Below are positions 9,016-17,651 of a stretch of 64,000 nt of DNA, piece after piece. Position 1 is the first letter of the stretch. The number at the start of each line of letters is the position of its first letter. Under the pieces are notes generated by a model, which was given only the letters and a program-made list of their open reading frames with translations, did no database searches and was not told the DNA's origin. The stretch covers positions 51,371 to 115,370 of the forward strand of contig NZ_JAOEFD010000009.1 in assembly GCF_025420485.1 (NCBI RefSeq). Direction: 5' to 3'. The position numbers and the translations under genes were made by a program. The DNA comes from Nesterenkonia marinintestina (GTDB lineage: Bacteria > Actinomycetota > Actinomycetes > Actinomycetales > Micrococcaceae).

Positions 9016-9702
9016 ATCAGCGAACCACGCATCAATGAACGGATCCGAGTCCCGGAGGTCCGACTGGTCGGCCCGCAGGGCGAGCAGGTCGGCATCGTGC
9101 GAGTCGAGGACGCCATGCGGCTCGCGGCAGAGGCGGATCTGGACCTCGTGGAGGTGGCGCCGAGGGCCAAGCCTCCGGTCTGCAAGCTGATGGACTTCGG
9201 CAAGTGGAAGTATGAGGCGGCGGTCAAGGCCCGCGAGTCGCGGAAGAACCAGACGACCACCACCCTCAAGGAAGTCCGCTTCCGACTGAAGATCGACGAC
9301 CACGACTATGAGACCAAGGTCGGTCACGCCCGGCGCTTCCTGGCGGCCGGCGACAAGGTCAAGTCCATGATCCAGTTCCGCGGCCGTGAGCAGCAGCGCC
9401 CGGAGATGGGCGTGAGGCTGCTGCAGCGCTTCGCGGCCGACGTCGAGGACCTGGGCTCGGTCGAATCCGCTCCGCGCCAGGACGGCCGTCACATGGTCAT
9501 GGTCGTCGGCCCGCTGAAGACCAAGGCCGAGGCCAAGAAGGAGGAGGCTGCGCAGGCCTCCGAGGAGAAGGACGAGCGGAAGAGCCAGGGTTCCCGCCGC
9601 CAGCGGAAGAACCAGGAGCAGAAGCCGCAGGTCTCCACCGAGAAGAAGCCGCTGTCGAACTCGATGGCGGACTACCTTCCGGACGAGCTCAAGAACCTCT
9701 GA
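9016..9702 (+). CDS. infC: Translation initiation factor IF-3 with a non-AUG start
   Basis: IF-3 binds the 30S subunit, keeps it apart from 50S and checks the initiator codon. The canonical N-terminus begins [20 protein letters not shown], and in this frame the first codon is ATC at 9016-9018, with AGGAG at 9003-9007 and an 8-nt spacer. No ATG, GTG or TTG is available before residue 28, and a start there (9097) would delete a large part of the N-domain. The N-domain continues with [20 protein letters not shown] and [15 protein letters not shown]. The C-domain includes [15 protein letters not shown] and [16 protein letters not shown] lysine/glutamate-rich tail ends the 228-residue protein. Rare AUU/AUC starts are the basis of infC autoregulation in other bacteria, so translation here is probably self-controlled. 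Confidence 0.95.
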   Translation: MSEPRINERIRVPEVRLVGPQGEQVGIVRVEDAMRLAAEADLDLVEVAPRAKPPVCKLMDFGKWKYEAAVKARESRKNQTTTTLKEVRFRLKIDDHDYETKVGHARRFLAAGDKVKSMIQFRGREQQRPEMGVRLLQRFAADVEDLGSVESAPRQDGRHMVMVVGPLKTKAEAKKEEAAQASEEKDERKSQGSRRQRKNQEQKPQVSTEKKPLSNSMADYLPDELKNL

Positions 9703-9737
9703 GCACCGCCCGGCTCCCCATCCTGCGCCCGATGGCG

Positions 9738-10023
9738 TAGGATGGGTCGTCGGGTTCGAGGCGGATCCGCGCCCCCGGGCTGAGACGACGACGTCGTCGC
9801 GTCCCAAACAGGGGCGCCCAGGGATCCGCCTCACCCGTACAAGGGGGCCGCAGTCCGGCACCGCAGCATCGTCGCCGTGCGACGGAGCCGCCGGTCGACG
9901 GGCTGATCGGCCCCACCTCTGCGCCGCCGCGCAGGACCACGTGGGTCGGCTCCGAGCCGGTCCCCCGGGTCCGCCGCGCACAGGTGCTGCAGGTCCGCAC
10001 GAAAGACAAGGGAGAACGGCACC
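9738..10023 (+). promoter_or_regulatory. Promoter and long structured leader before rpmI-rplT
   Basis: The 321-nt gap after infC has no coding sequence but strong structure. A -10 like TAGGAT sits at 9738-9743, with only a weak -35. An 18-nt arm at 9758-9775 pairs with 9811-9832, as GAGGCGGATCC/GGATCCGCCTC and GCGCCCC/GGGGCGC with a 4-nt bulge. A 14-nt perfect palindrome (9786-9799) lies in its loop. CGGAGCCG at 9883-9890 can pair with CGGCTCCG at 9947-9954, but the latter can instead close locally with GAGCCG at 9954-9959. Such exclusive pairings suggest an attenuator or ribosomal-protein autoregulatory leader. L20 control of this operon is known in other phyla. A homologous element here is inference. 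Confidence 0.6.
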
Positions 10024-10218
10024 ATGCCGAAGATGAAGACCCACAGCGGGGCCAAGAAGCGGTTCAAGCTGACCGGCTCCGGCAAGATCAAGCGCCAGCA
10101 GGCCAACCGCCGGCACTACCTGGAGCACAAGTCTTCGCGCCTGACGCGCCGTCTGGCCGGTGACCGCATCGTCACCAAGGCCGACGAGCACCGCATCAGG
10201 CGGATGCTGGGCATCTGA
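10024..10218 (+). CDS. rpmI: 50S ribosomal protein L35
   Basis: The 64-residue, strongly basic protein begins [20 protein letters not shown], the signature of bL35, and ends RIRRMLGI. It is a structural protein of the large subunit. AGGGAGA lies about 7 nt before the ATG. It follows infC at an unusually large distance of 321 nt, filled by the structured leader, and precedes rplT by 88 nt. The infC-rpmI-rplT order is conserved in bacteria. Confidence 0.98.
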   Translation: MPKMKTHSGAKKRFKLTGSGKIKRQQANRRHYLEHKSSRLTRRLAGDRIVTKADEHRIRRMLGI

Positions 10219-10306
10219 TCACCCTTCGGGGGACCGATGCGCCGACGGCGCCCGCCGTCGTCGGCCGAGCGACAGACGAAGACTTCGAGACTCGAGGAGA
10301 TCGCAC

Positions 10307-10693
10307 ATGGCACGTGTGAAGAGGGCGATGAACGCCCACAAGAAGCGCCGGGTGGTCCTGTCCCGCGCGTCGGGCTACCGCGGACAGCGCTCGCGCCTGT
10401 ACCGCAAGGCCAAGGAGCAGCTGCTCCACTCGTACACCTACAACTACCAGCACCGCCGCAAGCGCAAGGGCGACTTCCGTCGCCTGTGGATCCAGCGCAT
10501 CAATGCCGCCGCGCGCGCCCACGGCATGACCTACAACCGCTTCATCCAGGGCCTGAAGGCCGCTGAGGTCGAGGTGGACCGTCGCATGCTGGCCGAGCTG
10601 GCCGTCTCCGACGCCGAGGCCTTCAAGGCCCTCGTCGAGCAGGCCCGTGCTGCTCTGCCGCAGGACGTCAACGCTCCGAAGTCCGCAGCCTGA
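10307..10693 (+). CDS. rplT: 50S ribosomal protein L20
   Basis: The 128-residue product starts [20 protein letters not shown] and contains the bL20 signatures [19 protein letters not shown] and [21 protein letters not shown]20 is an early 23S rRNA assembly protein and, in some bacteria, the repressor of its own operon. The ATG at 10307 is preceded by CGAGGAG at 10293-10299, with a spacer of about 7 nt. Any longer frame upstream would read through the rpmI-rplT spacer. The gene is cotranscribed with rpmI and followed 38 nt later by an rRNA methylase gene. Confidence 0.98.
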   Translation: MARVKRAMNAHKKRRVVLSRASGYRGQRSRLYRKAKEQLLHSYTYNYQHRRKRKGDFRRLWIQRINAAARAHGMTYNRFIQGLKAAEVEVDRRMLAELAVSDAEAFKALVEQARAALPQDVNAPKSAA

Positions 10694-10730
10694 GCCGGTT
10701 CCGGCTTCGACACCACGGACTGACCGCGCG

Positions 10731-11684
10731 ATGACGGTCGCAGAACGCCCCGCCGAGAGGCTGACCAACCCCCGGGCCGACCGGGTCAGGAAGGTCGCCT
10801 CCCTGGCGGGGCGTTCTGCGCGTCAGCGCACCGGTCTCTTCCTCGTCGAGGGACCTCAGGCCGTCCGAGAGGCCCTGCTGGCCTGGTTGGCGGAGCACGA
10901 GAGTCCCGGCGACGACGCCTCCGCCCACGGCGCTCGGTTCCGAGCGTCCCAGCTCGACGCGGTCTACTTCGACGACGACGTCCTCTCCCGCCACGCGGAC
11001 GTGGCCGCGCTCGTCGAACGGCTGCGCACGGTCCTCTTCGACCCCGCCCGGGAGCTCGCGCGGGAGGACCGGATCTTCCTGCGAGAAGCCTCGGGTGAGG
11101 TCATCGCCGCGATGTGCGACGCCGTCGCTCCGCAGGGGATCGTCGCGGTGTGCCGCATCCCCGGTCGGGGTCGCGGCACGGGGTTCGACGTTCAGGGGCT
11201 GCGCCTGGGAGCGGCGCTGTGCCGCCTGCAGGATCCGGGGAACGTCGGCACCGTGATCCGGACCGCCGATGCCGCCGGGGCCGACGTCGTGCTGCTGAGC
11301 GAGGGGACTGTGGACGTCTTCAGCCCCAAGGTCGTCCGCTCCGCCGCCGGCTCGCACTTCCACCTGCCGCTGGTCCCGGCCGCCGCGCTGACCGAGCAGG
11401 TCTCGGAGCTCCGCGCAGCCGGAGTGCAGGTCCTCGCCGCCGCGGGGGAGGGGCCGACCTCCCTGACCGACGGCGGACTGCGGCTCGGGGCGCCGACCCT
11501 CTGGCTCTTCGGCAACGAGGGTGCCGGCCTCTCCGCCGAGGAGCAGGAGCTGGCCGACGATCGGGTCTCCATACCGCTCTACGGACGTGCGGAGTCCCTG
11601 AACGTGGCCACCGCCGCCACCGTATGCCTGTACGCCTCCGCGATGGCGCAGAACGCCGAGCCCTCCGACGGCGACGCCGCATGA
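10731..11684 (+). CDS. TrmH/SpoU-family RNA 2'-O-ribose methyltransferase
   Basis: The 317-residue protein has an N-terminal substrate-binding domain (LFLVEGPQAVREAL near residues 38-52) and a C-terminal SPOUT methylase domain with the three SpoU motifs: LQDPGNVGTVIRTADAAGA near 165, WLFGNEGAGLSAEE near 257 and IPLYGRAESLNVATAATVC near 280. These form the trefoil knot that binds S-adenosylmethionine. The target is a ribose 2'-OH in 23S rRNA or tRNA. The position after rplT is common for TsnR/RlmB-like enzymes in actinobacteria, but the precise nucleotide cannot be read from sequence. The residues around 75-90 (GDDASAHGARFRASQ) look like a variable insertion. The stop overlaps the next gene as ATGA. 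Confidence 0.88.
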   Translation: MTVAERPAERLTNPRADRVRKVASLAGRSARQRTGLFLVEGPQAVREALLAWLAEHESPGDDASAHGARFRASQLDAVYFDDDVLSRHADVAALVERLRTVLFDPARELAREDRIFLREASGEVIAAMCDAVAPQGIVAVCRIPGRGRGTGFDVQGLRLGAALCRLQDPGNVGTVIRTADAAGADVVLLSEGTVDVFSPKVVRSAAGSHFHLPLVPAAALTEQVSELRAAGVQVLAAAGEGPTSLTDGGLRLGAPTLWLFGNEGAGLSAEEQELADDRVSIPLYGRAESLNVATAATVCLYASAMAQNAEPSDGDAA

Positions 11685-11986
11685 GCCGCTCCGCCGAGAA
11701 CACGGGCTTCACCTGCCTCAGCTGCGGGACCGAGGTCCGCGCCCAGTCCGGAGGCAGCTATCGGAACCACTGCCCCGTGTGCCTGCACTCCTGCCACGTG
11801 GATATGACGCCGGGGGACCGGGCCGCCGGCTGCGGTGCCGTCATGGCCCCGGTGGCGGTGGACCATTCGGGGAAGAAGGGCTTCGTCCTGGTCCACCGCT
11901 GCACCGCCTGCGGGAGCGAGGACCGGAACCGGCTGGCCCCCGACGACGACATGGACGCCGTCATCGCCCTCCAGCGCCCCCGCTGA
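11681..11986 (+). CDS. RNHCP domain zinc-ribbon protein
   Basis: The 101-residue protein carries the name-giving motif of the RNHCP family, YRNHCPVCLHSCHVD at residues 27-41. CLSCG comes before it at residues 12-16 and HRCTACGSEDRNRL after it, so three CxxC or CxxxxC pairs can bind zinc. The family is short, widespread in actinobacteria and of unknown function, with a likely nucleic-acid or protein-binding role. The ATG overlaps the stop of the methyltransferase gene (ATGA), which predicts coupled translation and suggests a link to RNA modification or ribosome biogenesis, though this is inference. Confidence 0.88.
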   Translation: MSRSAENTGFTCLSCGTEVRAQSGGSYRNHCPVCLHSCHVDMTPGDRAAGCGAVMAPVAVDHSGKKGFVLVHRCTACGSEDRNRLAPDDDMDAVIALQRPR

Positions 11987-12149
11987 GCCCGGGACCGCTC
12001 AGTCGGCGGGAGTGAAGCCGGTGCTGACGTCGAACTCTGGTGTGCATTCGATCCGGAGTCTCGCGAGACGACCTTGTCAGGCCCTGTAGCCTGAAGAGTG
12101 TCGACAGCTCAGCGATGTCGCCGAAAGGTCTCGGCGGCGCAGAGGGAGG

Positions 12150-12989
12150 ATGACACCGACCGACGTGGCACAGTACGGCATAGGCCTGACGCGGTACTCT
12201 CAGCGAGACCTGGTGGTGGGGACCTTCGGCGGAGCGTCCCTTCTGAGCCTGGGCTTCGCCGGAATCGCACTTGTCGATCCCACGCCGCCTGATGTCACGG
12301 CAGGGACGGCGGCGTTCTCGCTGCTGGTGCCGTTCGGAGTGATGTGCACCGTGCTCGGATACAGGCGAGGCATGGCCAGAGGTGGGTTCCGATCCGCAGG
12401 TTCGACCGCCGCACTCATCGTCGTGTCCGTCAGTGTCGCCGGCATCCTGATTTCCGCGCTCGATCGCCTTCCTTGGGAGGCCGAGGGGGTAGGCGCGTGG
12501 CTCGCCGTCGCCGCCGTCTGGTGTCTGTCGGCAGTCGGCGCGGGCCTGCTGTGGAGGCCGACATCGACCCAAGACCGACGCGAGGAGAACTCAGCGCTCG
12601 ATGACGACGATTGGACGGCTGCGTTCCGGGCAGAACTCAGGCTGCGCAACGACATGACTCGGCGGGACGTCGACGAGCGAATCGGCGACGCGCATGACTC
12701 AGTGCGGGGCACTGGTGAGAGGCTCGCTGAACGGCTAGGTCCGCCGGCGGCGTACGCCACCACGTTCACGCCCCGGCACCAGGTGCTGGCACGTCGGGGA
12801 CTCGTGCTGCACCTGACCCTCGTCGTGCTGGCATCAGTGGCGTTGTGGACGCGGCTCACGGAGTCCGGCGGAGAGTTCACGTTCTCTGTGTGGATCACAC
12901 TGCTGTGGGTGGCGGCCGCCGTCGGACTCGTCGCCGTCACCGTTCCTCATGCTCTGGCGCGATCCGCCCGAGAGTCCTCCCGGCGCTGA
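12150..12989 (+). CDS. Five-segment membrane protein with a HAAS-like cytosolic module
   Basis: The 279-residue protein has hydrophobic stretches near residues 22-42, 52-68, 84-101 and 110-133, and two at the C-terminus (about 220-236 and 246-268). Between them, about residues 150-213, is a cytosolic stretch with AAFRAELRLRNDMTRRDVDERIGDA and GERLAERLGPPAAYATTF, which resembles the HAAS/DUF1700-type module found in PadR-associated membrane proteins. No PadR gene is adjacent. GGGAGG touches the ATG at 12150, so the start is uncertain, and GTG at 12165 is an alternative but lies too far from that motif. Function is not known. Confidence 0.65.
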   Translation: MTPTDVAQYGIGLTRYSQRDLVVGTFGGASLLSLGFAGIALVDPTPPDVTAGTAAFSLLVPFGVMCTVLGYRRGMARGGFRSAGSTAALIVVSVSVAGILISALDRLPWEAEGVGAWLAVAAVWCLSAVGAGLLWRPTSTQDRREENSALDDDDWTAAFRAELRLRNDMTRRDVDERIGDAHDSVRGTGERLAERLGPPAAYATTFTPRHQVLARRGLVLHLTLVVLASVALWTRLTESGGEFTFSVWITLLWVAAAVGLVAVTVPHALARSARESSRR

Positions 12990-13031
12990 TCCCGGCACAC
13001 AATCCTCCTATGGGGACGATAGGGTGTGAAC

Positions 13032-14216
13032 ATGGTTGCTCCGAGGAACTGTGCTTTCACCAATGCCCACATCGTCCCGATCTCCGGTCAGCCCTTCGAC
13101 GGGACCCTGGTCGTCACCGACGGCGAGATCGCCGCGCTCGGCCCCGACGTCGACGTGCCGGAAGGACATGACGTCGTCGACGCCGAGGGCCGCTGGCTGC
13201 TCCCCGGATTCGTCGACGCCCATGTGCACCTCGGAGTCCACGAGGAAGGCGACGGCTGGGCCGGCGACGACACCAATGAGACCACCGATCCCGTCACCGC
13301 GGCGGTCCGCGCGATCGACGCCATCAACCCCGCCGACTCCGGATTCGACGACGCACTGGCCGGCGGCATCACCAGCGTCAACGTCAACCCCGGATCGGCC
13401 AACCCCATCGGCGGCCTGACCGCGGCGATCAAGACCCACGGGCGCATGGTCGACGAGATGGTCATGCGCGCGCCGTCGGGGCTCAAAGCCGCCCTCGGGG
13501 AGAACCCGAAGCGCGTCCACGGCAACCACAACCGGACGCCGAACACCCGGCTCGGTGTGGCCCTGACGATCCGCAAGGCGTTCGCCGCCGCACAGAAGTG
13601 GAAGTCCAAGCCCGAGGAGGACCGCGATGCGGACCTGGTCTCCGAGGCCCTCGCCAAGGTCCTGGACCGTGAGATCCCGTGGCGTCAGCACTGCCACCGC
13701 GCCGACGACATCGCCACGGCCATGCGGCTGGCCGAGGAGTTCGGCTACGACCTGGTCCTCGACCACGGCACCGAGGCGTACAAGCTCGCCGACGTCGTGG
13801 CCGAACGCGGCATCCCGGTGCTGTGCGGGCCGCTGATCGTCTCCCGGGTCAAGGTCGAGGTCCGTCACCGCACGGCCGAGGCTCCGGGGATCCTGTCCGC
13901 GGCCGGAGCCAAGGTCTCGCTGATCACCGATCACCCTGTGGTGCCGATCGACTTCCTGATCCACCAGGCGGCACTCTCCGTGCGCGAGGGGATGGACCCG
14001 GAGGAGGCGCTGCGGTCGATCACCATCAACCCCGCCGAGGTCCTGGGTCTGGCCGACCGCATCGGATCCCTGGAGGTCGGCAAGGACGCCGACGTCGTCC
14101 TGTGGTCCGGGGACCCGCTGGACACCCGCAACCGGGTCCTGCGCACCCTGATCCGCGGCCGCGAGGTCTACACCTACGACGAGGCCTCCCGCCGGGGGAT
14201 CGTCGCCGACCGGTGA
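13032..14216 (+). CDS. Amidohydrolase, imidazolonepropionase-like
   Basis: The 394-residue protein is a metal-dependent hydrolase of the amidohydrolase superfamily. It has the N-terminal beta-sandwich, then LLPGFVDAHVHLGVHEEG with the HxH metal pair near residue 63, HCHRADD and DHGTEAYK supplying further histidines, and ITDHPVVP supplying the catalytic aspartate. GKDADVVLWSGDPL closes the second sandwich, as in enzymes of the HutI/dipeptidase group. The natural substrate cannot be assigned. GTG at 13026 is also in frame, but TAGGGT at 13020-13025 lies 6 nt before the ATG at 13032, the spacing of a -10 element on a leaderless mRNA, so 13032 is chosen. A strong hairpin follows the stop. Confidence 0.85.
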   Translation: MVAPRNCAFTNAHIVPISGQPFDGTLVVTDGEIAALGPDVDVPEGHDVVDAEGRWLLPGFVDAHVHLGVHEEGDGWAGDDTNETTDPVTAAVRAIDAINPADSGFDDALAGGITSVNVNPGSANPIGGLTAAIKTHGRMVDEMVMRAPSGLKAALGENPKRVHGNHNRTPNTRLGVALTIRKAFAAAQKWKSKPEEDRDADLVSEALAKVLDREIPWRQHCHRADDIATAMRLAEEFGYDLVLDHGTEAYKLADVVAERGIPVLCGPLIVSRVKVEVRHRTAEAPGILSAAGAKVSLITDHPVVPIDFLIHQAALSVREGMDPEEALRSITINPAEVLGLADRIGSLEVGKDADVVLWSGDPLDTRNRVLRTLIRGREVYTYDEASRRGIVADR

Positions 14217-14224
14217 GGCCCCGC

Positions 14225-14257
14225 AGGCCGGCGAGCCGAGGTCCGGCTCGCCGGCCT
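14225..14257 (+). terminator. GC-rich hairpin after the amidohydrolase gene
   Basis: AGGCCGGCGAGCCG (14225-14238) pairs perfectly with CGGCTCGCCGGCCT (14244-14257) around a 5-nt loop, 9 nt after the stop. No T-tract follows, which is usual for hairpin terminators in actinobacteria. Confidence 0.7.
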
Positions 14258-14305
14258 CCGGCTCTGCCCCTGGTCAGGCGTGCCGCGCTCTGGTGAACTG
14301 TGGAT

Positions 14306-14633
<328 letters not shown>

Positions 14634-14650
<17 letters not shown>

Positions 14651-16724
14651 GACCCAGCTCCTCGGGAAGCGGGCGCTCCGCCCCGCGGACGTGCTCGGCG
14701 AGGAAGCTCCAGACCACCTCGTACCAGATCCTGGCGTTCTGCGGCGAGAGGATCCAGTGGTTCTCGTCCGGGAAGTACAGGTACCGGTGGTCGGTGCGGC
14801 CCTCCTCGTCCATCGGCAGCCCCGACCGGTGGAGCAGGTCGTTCCACAGCCGATTGCCCTCGTTGATGGGCACCCGATAGTCCTTGTCCCCGTGGATGAC
14901 GAGCATCGGGGTGCGGATGTCTCCGACGTACCGGTGCGGGGAGTTCTCCAGGGCCGTCTCCTCGTCGAACTGTCGCCACCAGAAGAACGGGGCGTCGGTG
15001 CTGCCGGAGAAGTTGTCCAGCGCCCAGAGCGAGGCGTGTGTGACGACGGCGTCGAAACGGTCGGTGTGGCCGGCGATCCAGTTGGCCATGTAGCCGCCGA
15101 ACGACCCGCCCATCGCCGCCGTGCGGGAGCCGTCGACGTCGTCGCGGGCCTCAGCGGCGTCGGTGATCGCCATCAGGTCGGTGTAGGGCTTCGCCCCCCA
15201 GGAGCTCCAGCCGCGCTGGACGAAGTCCTGACCGTAGCCGGTGGACAGCGCCGGGTCCGGCAGCAGGACTGCGTACCCCTGGGCGACCATCAGCCAGGGG
15301 TTCCACCGCCAGGACCAGGCGTTCCAGGAGTTGAGCGGTCCTCCGTGGATCCACAGCAGCAGGGGTGCCGGCTCGGACTCGGCTCCTTCGGGCAGGGCCA
15401 GCCACGACCGGATCCGGACGTCGTCGTCGGCCAGGGTCTCGATCTCGGTGAGCCGTCCGGGCAGGGCGGGTCGCTCCACGGGGTTCGGAAGGCGCGTGAC
15501 CTCGCCCGAGGCGACGTCGACGCGCACGACCTCGCTCGGATACTCGTAGCTGCTGCGCACGGCGAAGACGGCTGAGCCGTCCGGAGACGCTTTGGCCTCG
15601 GAGTATGCGGCGTCGTCGTCGGTGAGCTGCTCGACCACACCGGACTGGGCGTCGATCAGGAACAGCGGACCGCGGCCGTCCTGATCCGCCTGAGCCACGA
15701 CGCGGCGCCCGTCGGCCGTCCAGTCGAGAGGGGTGAACCACAGCTCCGAGGACGTGCTGATCGGGTGCAGGTCCCCGGAGGTGAGGTCGAGCACCTCGAG
15801 CACCGGCCGCGGGGCCAGTTCCGGGGTGCCGCGGCGGCCGCGCACGACGGCGGCCCGACGGCCGTCGCCGCTGATCGGCCCCAGCGACCACATGCTGTCG
15901 CCGTCGTCGATGACGGTGATCCCGCCGGAGCCGAGGTCGACCGTCGCCAGGGCCCAGCGCTGGTCGGCCTTCGCCTCGCGGACGGTGACGGTGATCAGGG
16001 CCGTGGACCCGTCCGGACTCAGGCGGGCGTCGCCGCCGAACTCGTAGGTCGAGTCCTGGGTGAGCGGCCGCAGGGACCCGGAGTCGGAGGAGAGGTGCAT
16101 CAGTTGGGGGCGCGCGGGACCGAGGTCGTGGTCCCAGAAGCGGATGGAGGCGGTGTCGTGGAGGATGCCGCTGACCTTCCGGGCCTTCCGGTCCCGATGC
16201 AGGCGCCCATGATGGGCGGCATCCCGGGCGCCGGGCATCATGGCGGCAGTCGCCAACACGGTCTCGGATCCGGCCGAGGCGATCGCCGCCGTGACGCCGC
16301 CGGGCCACACAGCCATGCGCTGCGCCTCTCCTGTGGCCGGCAGTCGCCACAGGGCGACCTCGCCGGAGGCGTCGTCGGAACCTCCGCCTCCGGACGATGA
16401 GCCCTCGGACTCGGCCTCGGAGGACGAGGGAGTCTCGGCCGGGTCGCCCGGGCGCTTGGACAGGAACCAGAGCGCGCCGTCCCCGGAGAACACGGCACCG
16501 GACTCCCCGTCCGTGCTGCGCGTGAGCTGCCGGGCGGGACGCTCGCCGGCGGGGTCCACGTCCCACAGGTGGGAGGTGTAGGCGGTGGCGTCGGCGTTCG
16601 GCGTCGAGACCTGGGTGATCAGGCGTGATCCGTCGGGGCTCATCGACAGTCCGGAGATCCGGGGGCAGGTGATGTACCGGCCGATGTCTGTCAGGGTGCG
16701 GTCCTCTGGTGTGTTCTGCGTCAT
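14634..16724 (-). CDS. S9-family prolyl oligopeptidase-like serine peptidase
   Basis: The 696-residue protein has an N-terminal beta-propeller (WD40-like PD40 repeats such as LSMSPDGSRLITQVS, RLSPDGSTALITVT and KASPDGSAVFAVRS) and a C-terminal alpha/beta-hydrolase domain. The catalytic serine lies in AMGGSFGGYMANW near residue 540, the aspartate in VIHGDKDYRVP and the histidine in PDENHWILSPQN. This is the S9C acylaminoacyl-peptidase/DPP layout. No signal peptide is present, so it probably acts in the cytosol on imported or internal oligopeptides. Residues 98-120 are a serine/glycine/glutamate-rich linker inside the propeller. Two peptide importers are encoded later in the window, which fits peptide use. 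Confidence 0.92.
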
Positions 16725-16850
16725 AGGACCTGTCTACCACCGCAGGCGCTGCTTTCGTTGCTGAGTACAACGGAATTCGCGCAGCGCGTACGCGTGTGAC
16801 CACGGTAGAAGCACGGACGTGCGCGGACCCGAGCCGGCTAGTGTGGTCGC

Positions 16851-17456
16851 ATGGCTCACGCGCACGACGGCACCGTCATGGGGGAGGACGGGCTCGCGCG
16901 CACCCCGTGGGCGTACGGAAGCGAGATGATGCTCCGGTACTACGACCAGGAGTGGGGTCTGCCGGTCACCGACGAGCGTGGACTGTTCGAGCGCCTCACC
17001 CTGGAGGGGTTCCAGTCGGGTCTGTCCTGGGCGACCATCCTCGCCAAGCGGGAGAACTTCCGTGCGGCGTTCGTCGGGTTCGACGTCGATGCGGTGGCCG
17101 CCTTCGACGACGCCGACGTCGAGCGTCTCCTCGGTGACGCGGGCATCATCCGACATCGTGGGAAGATCACTGCCGCGATCGGCAACGCCCGGGCGACGAA
17201 GGATCTGCGGGCCCGTGGAGGGCTCGCAGATCTGATCTGGTCCCACCGTCCCGAGGACACACCCCGACCGCGCACGGTGGACGAGGTGCCGACCCGATCG
17301 GCCGAGTCGGAGGCGCTCGCGGCGAGTCTGCGCCGGGAGGGGTTCCGCTTCGTCGGACCCACCACCGCCTATGCGCTCATGGAGGCGGTGGGCATGGTCG
17401 ACACCCACCTGATGGCCTCACACCGCCGCGGAGCCTCCGGCCTGTGGCCCGACTGA
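16851..17456 (+). CDS. tag: DNA-3-methyladenine glycosylase I (Tag) with altered zinc site
   Basis: Tag removes 3-methyladenine from alkylated DNA in base excision repair. The 201-residue protein matches the family throughout: GLFERLTLEGFQSGLSWATI, KRENFRAAFVGFD, LLGDAGIIRHRGKI and RREGFRFVGPTTAYALMEA. The catalytic-pocket Glu and Trp are present. However, the family zinc ligands are mostly replaced. The N-terminal Cys (usually RCPWA or RCGWA) is Thr in ARTPWAYG, the His of YHDTEWG is Tyr in YYDQEWG, and the final Cys after the conserved MVDxH is missing in MVDTHLMASHRRG, so only one His remains. TAGTGT at 16839-16844 lies 6 nt before the ATG, which predicts a leaderless mRNA. A long palindrome follows 22 nt after the stop. 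Confidence 0.9.
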   Translation: MAHAHDGTVMGEDGLARTPWAYGSEMMLRYYDQEWGLPVTDERGLFERLTLEGFQSGLSWATILAKRENFRAAFVGFDVDAVAAFDDADVERLLGDAGIIRHRGKITAAIGNARATKDLRARGGLADLIWSHRPEDTPRPRTVDEVPTRSAESEALAASLRREGFRFVGPTTAYALMEAVGMVDTHLMASHRRGASGLWPD

Positions 17457-17478
17457 CCCTGCTCCTCCCACCCACTTT

Positions 17479-17551
17479 CATCGGTTGGGCGCTCCGCGTC
17501 GCTCAGCGGCGGGACTTCGGCATCTGAGCGACGCGGAGCGCCCAACCGATG
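17479..17551. repeat. 73-bp palindromic element, copy 1, upstream of the DUF559 gene
   Basis: A perfect 28-nt arm at 17479-17506, beginning CATCGGTTGGGCGCTCC, pairs with 17524-17551 around a 17-nt loop. The loop contains CTTCGG. The element lies between tag and the DUF559 gene. Copy 2 at 18658-18730 differs at one arm position with the matching change in the other arm, and at one loop position. It may terminate tag, but its strict conservation suggests more than a terminator. Confidence 0.9.
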
Positions 17552-17651
17552 GACGGGGAGAGTCGCGGCCGAGGCGTCGGGCTGTGGAGAACTCCCGAAG
17601 CCTGTGGATGACGTCAGCGCCAGATCCTGTGGTCGCGAGAGCATCCTCTCT

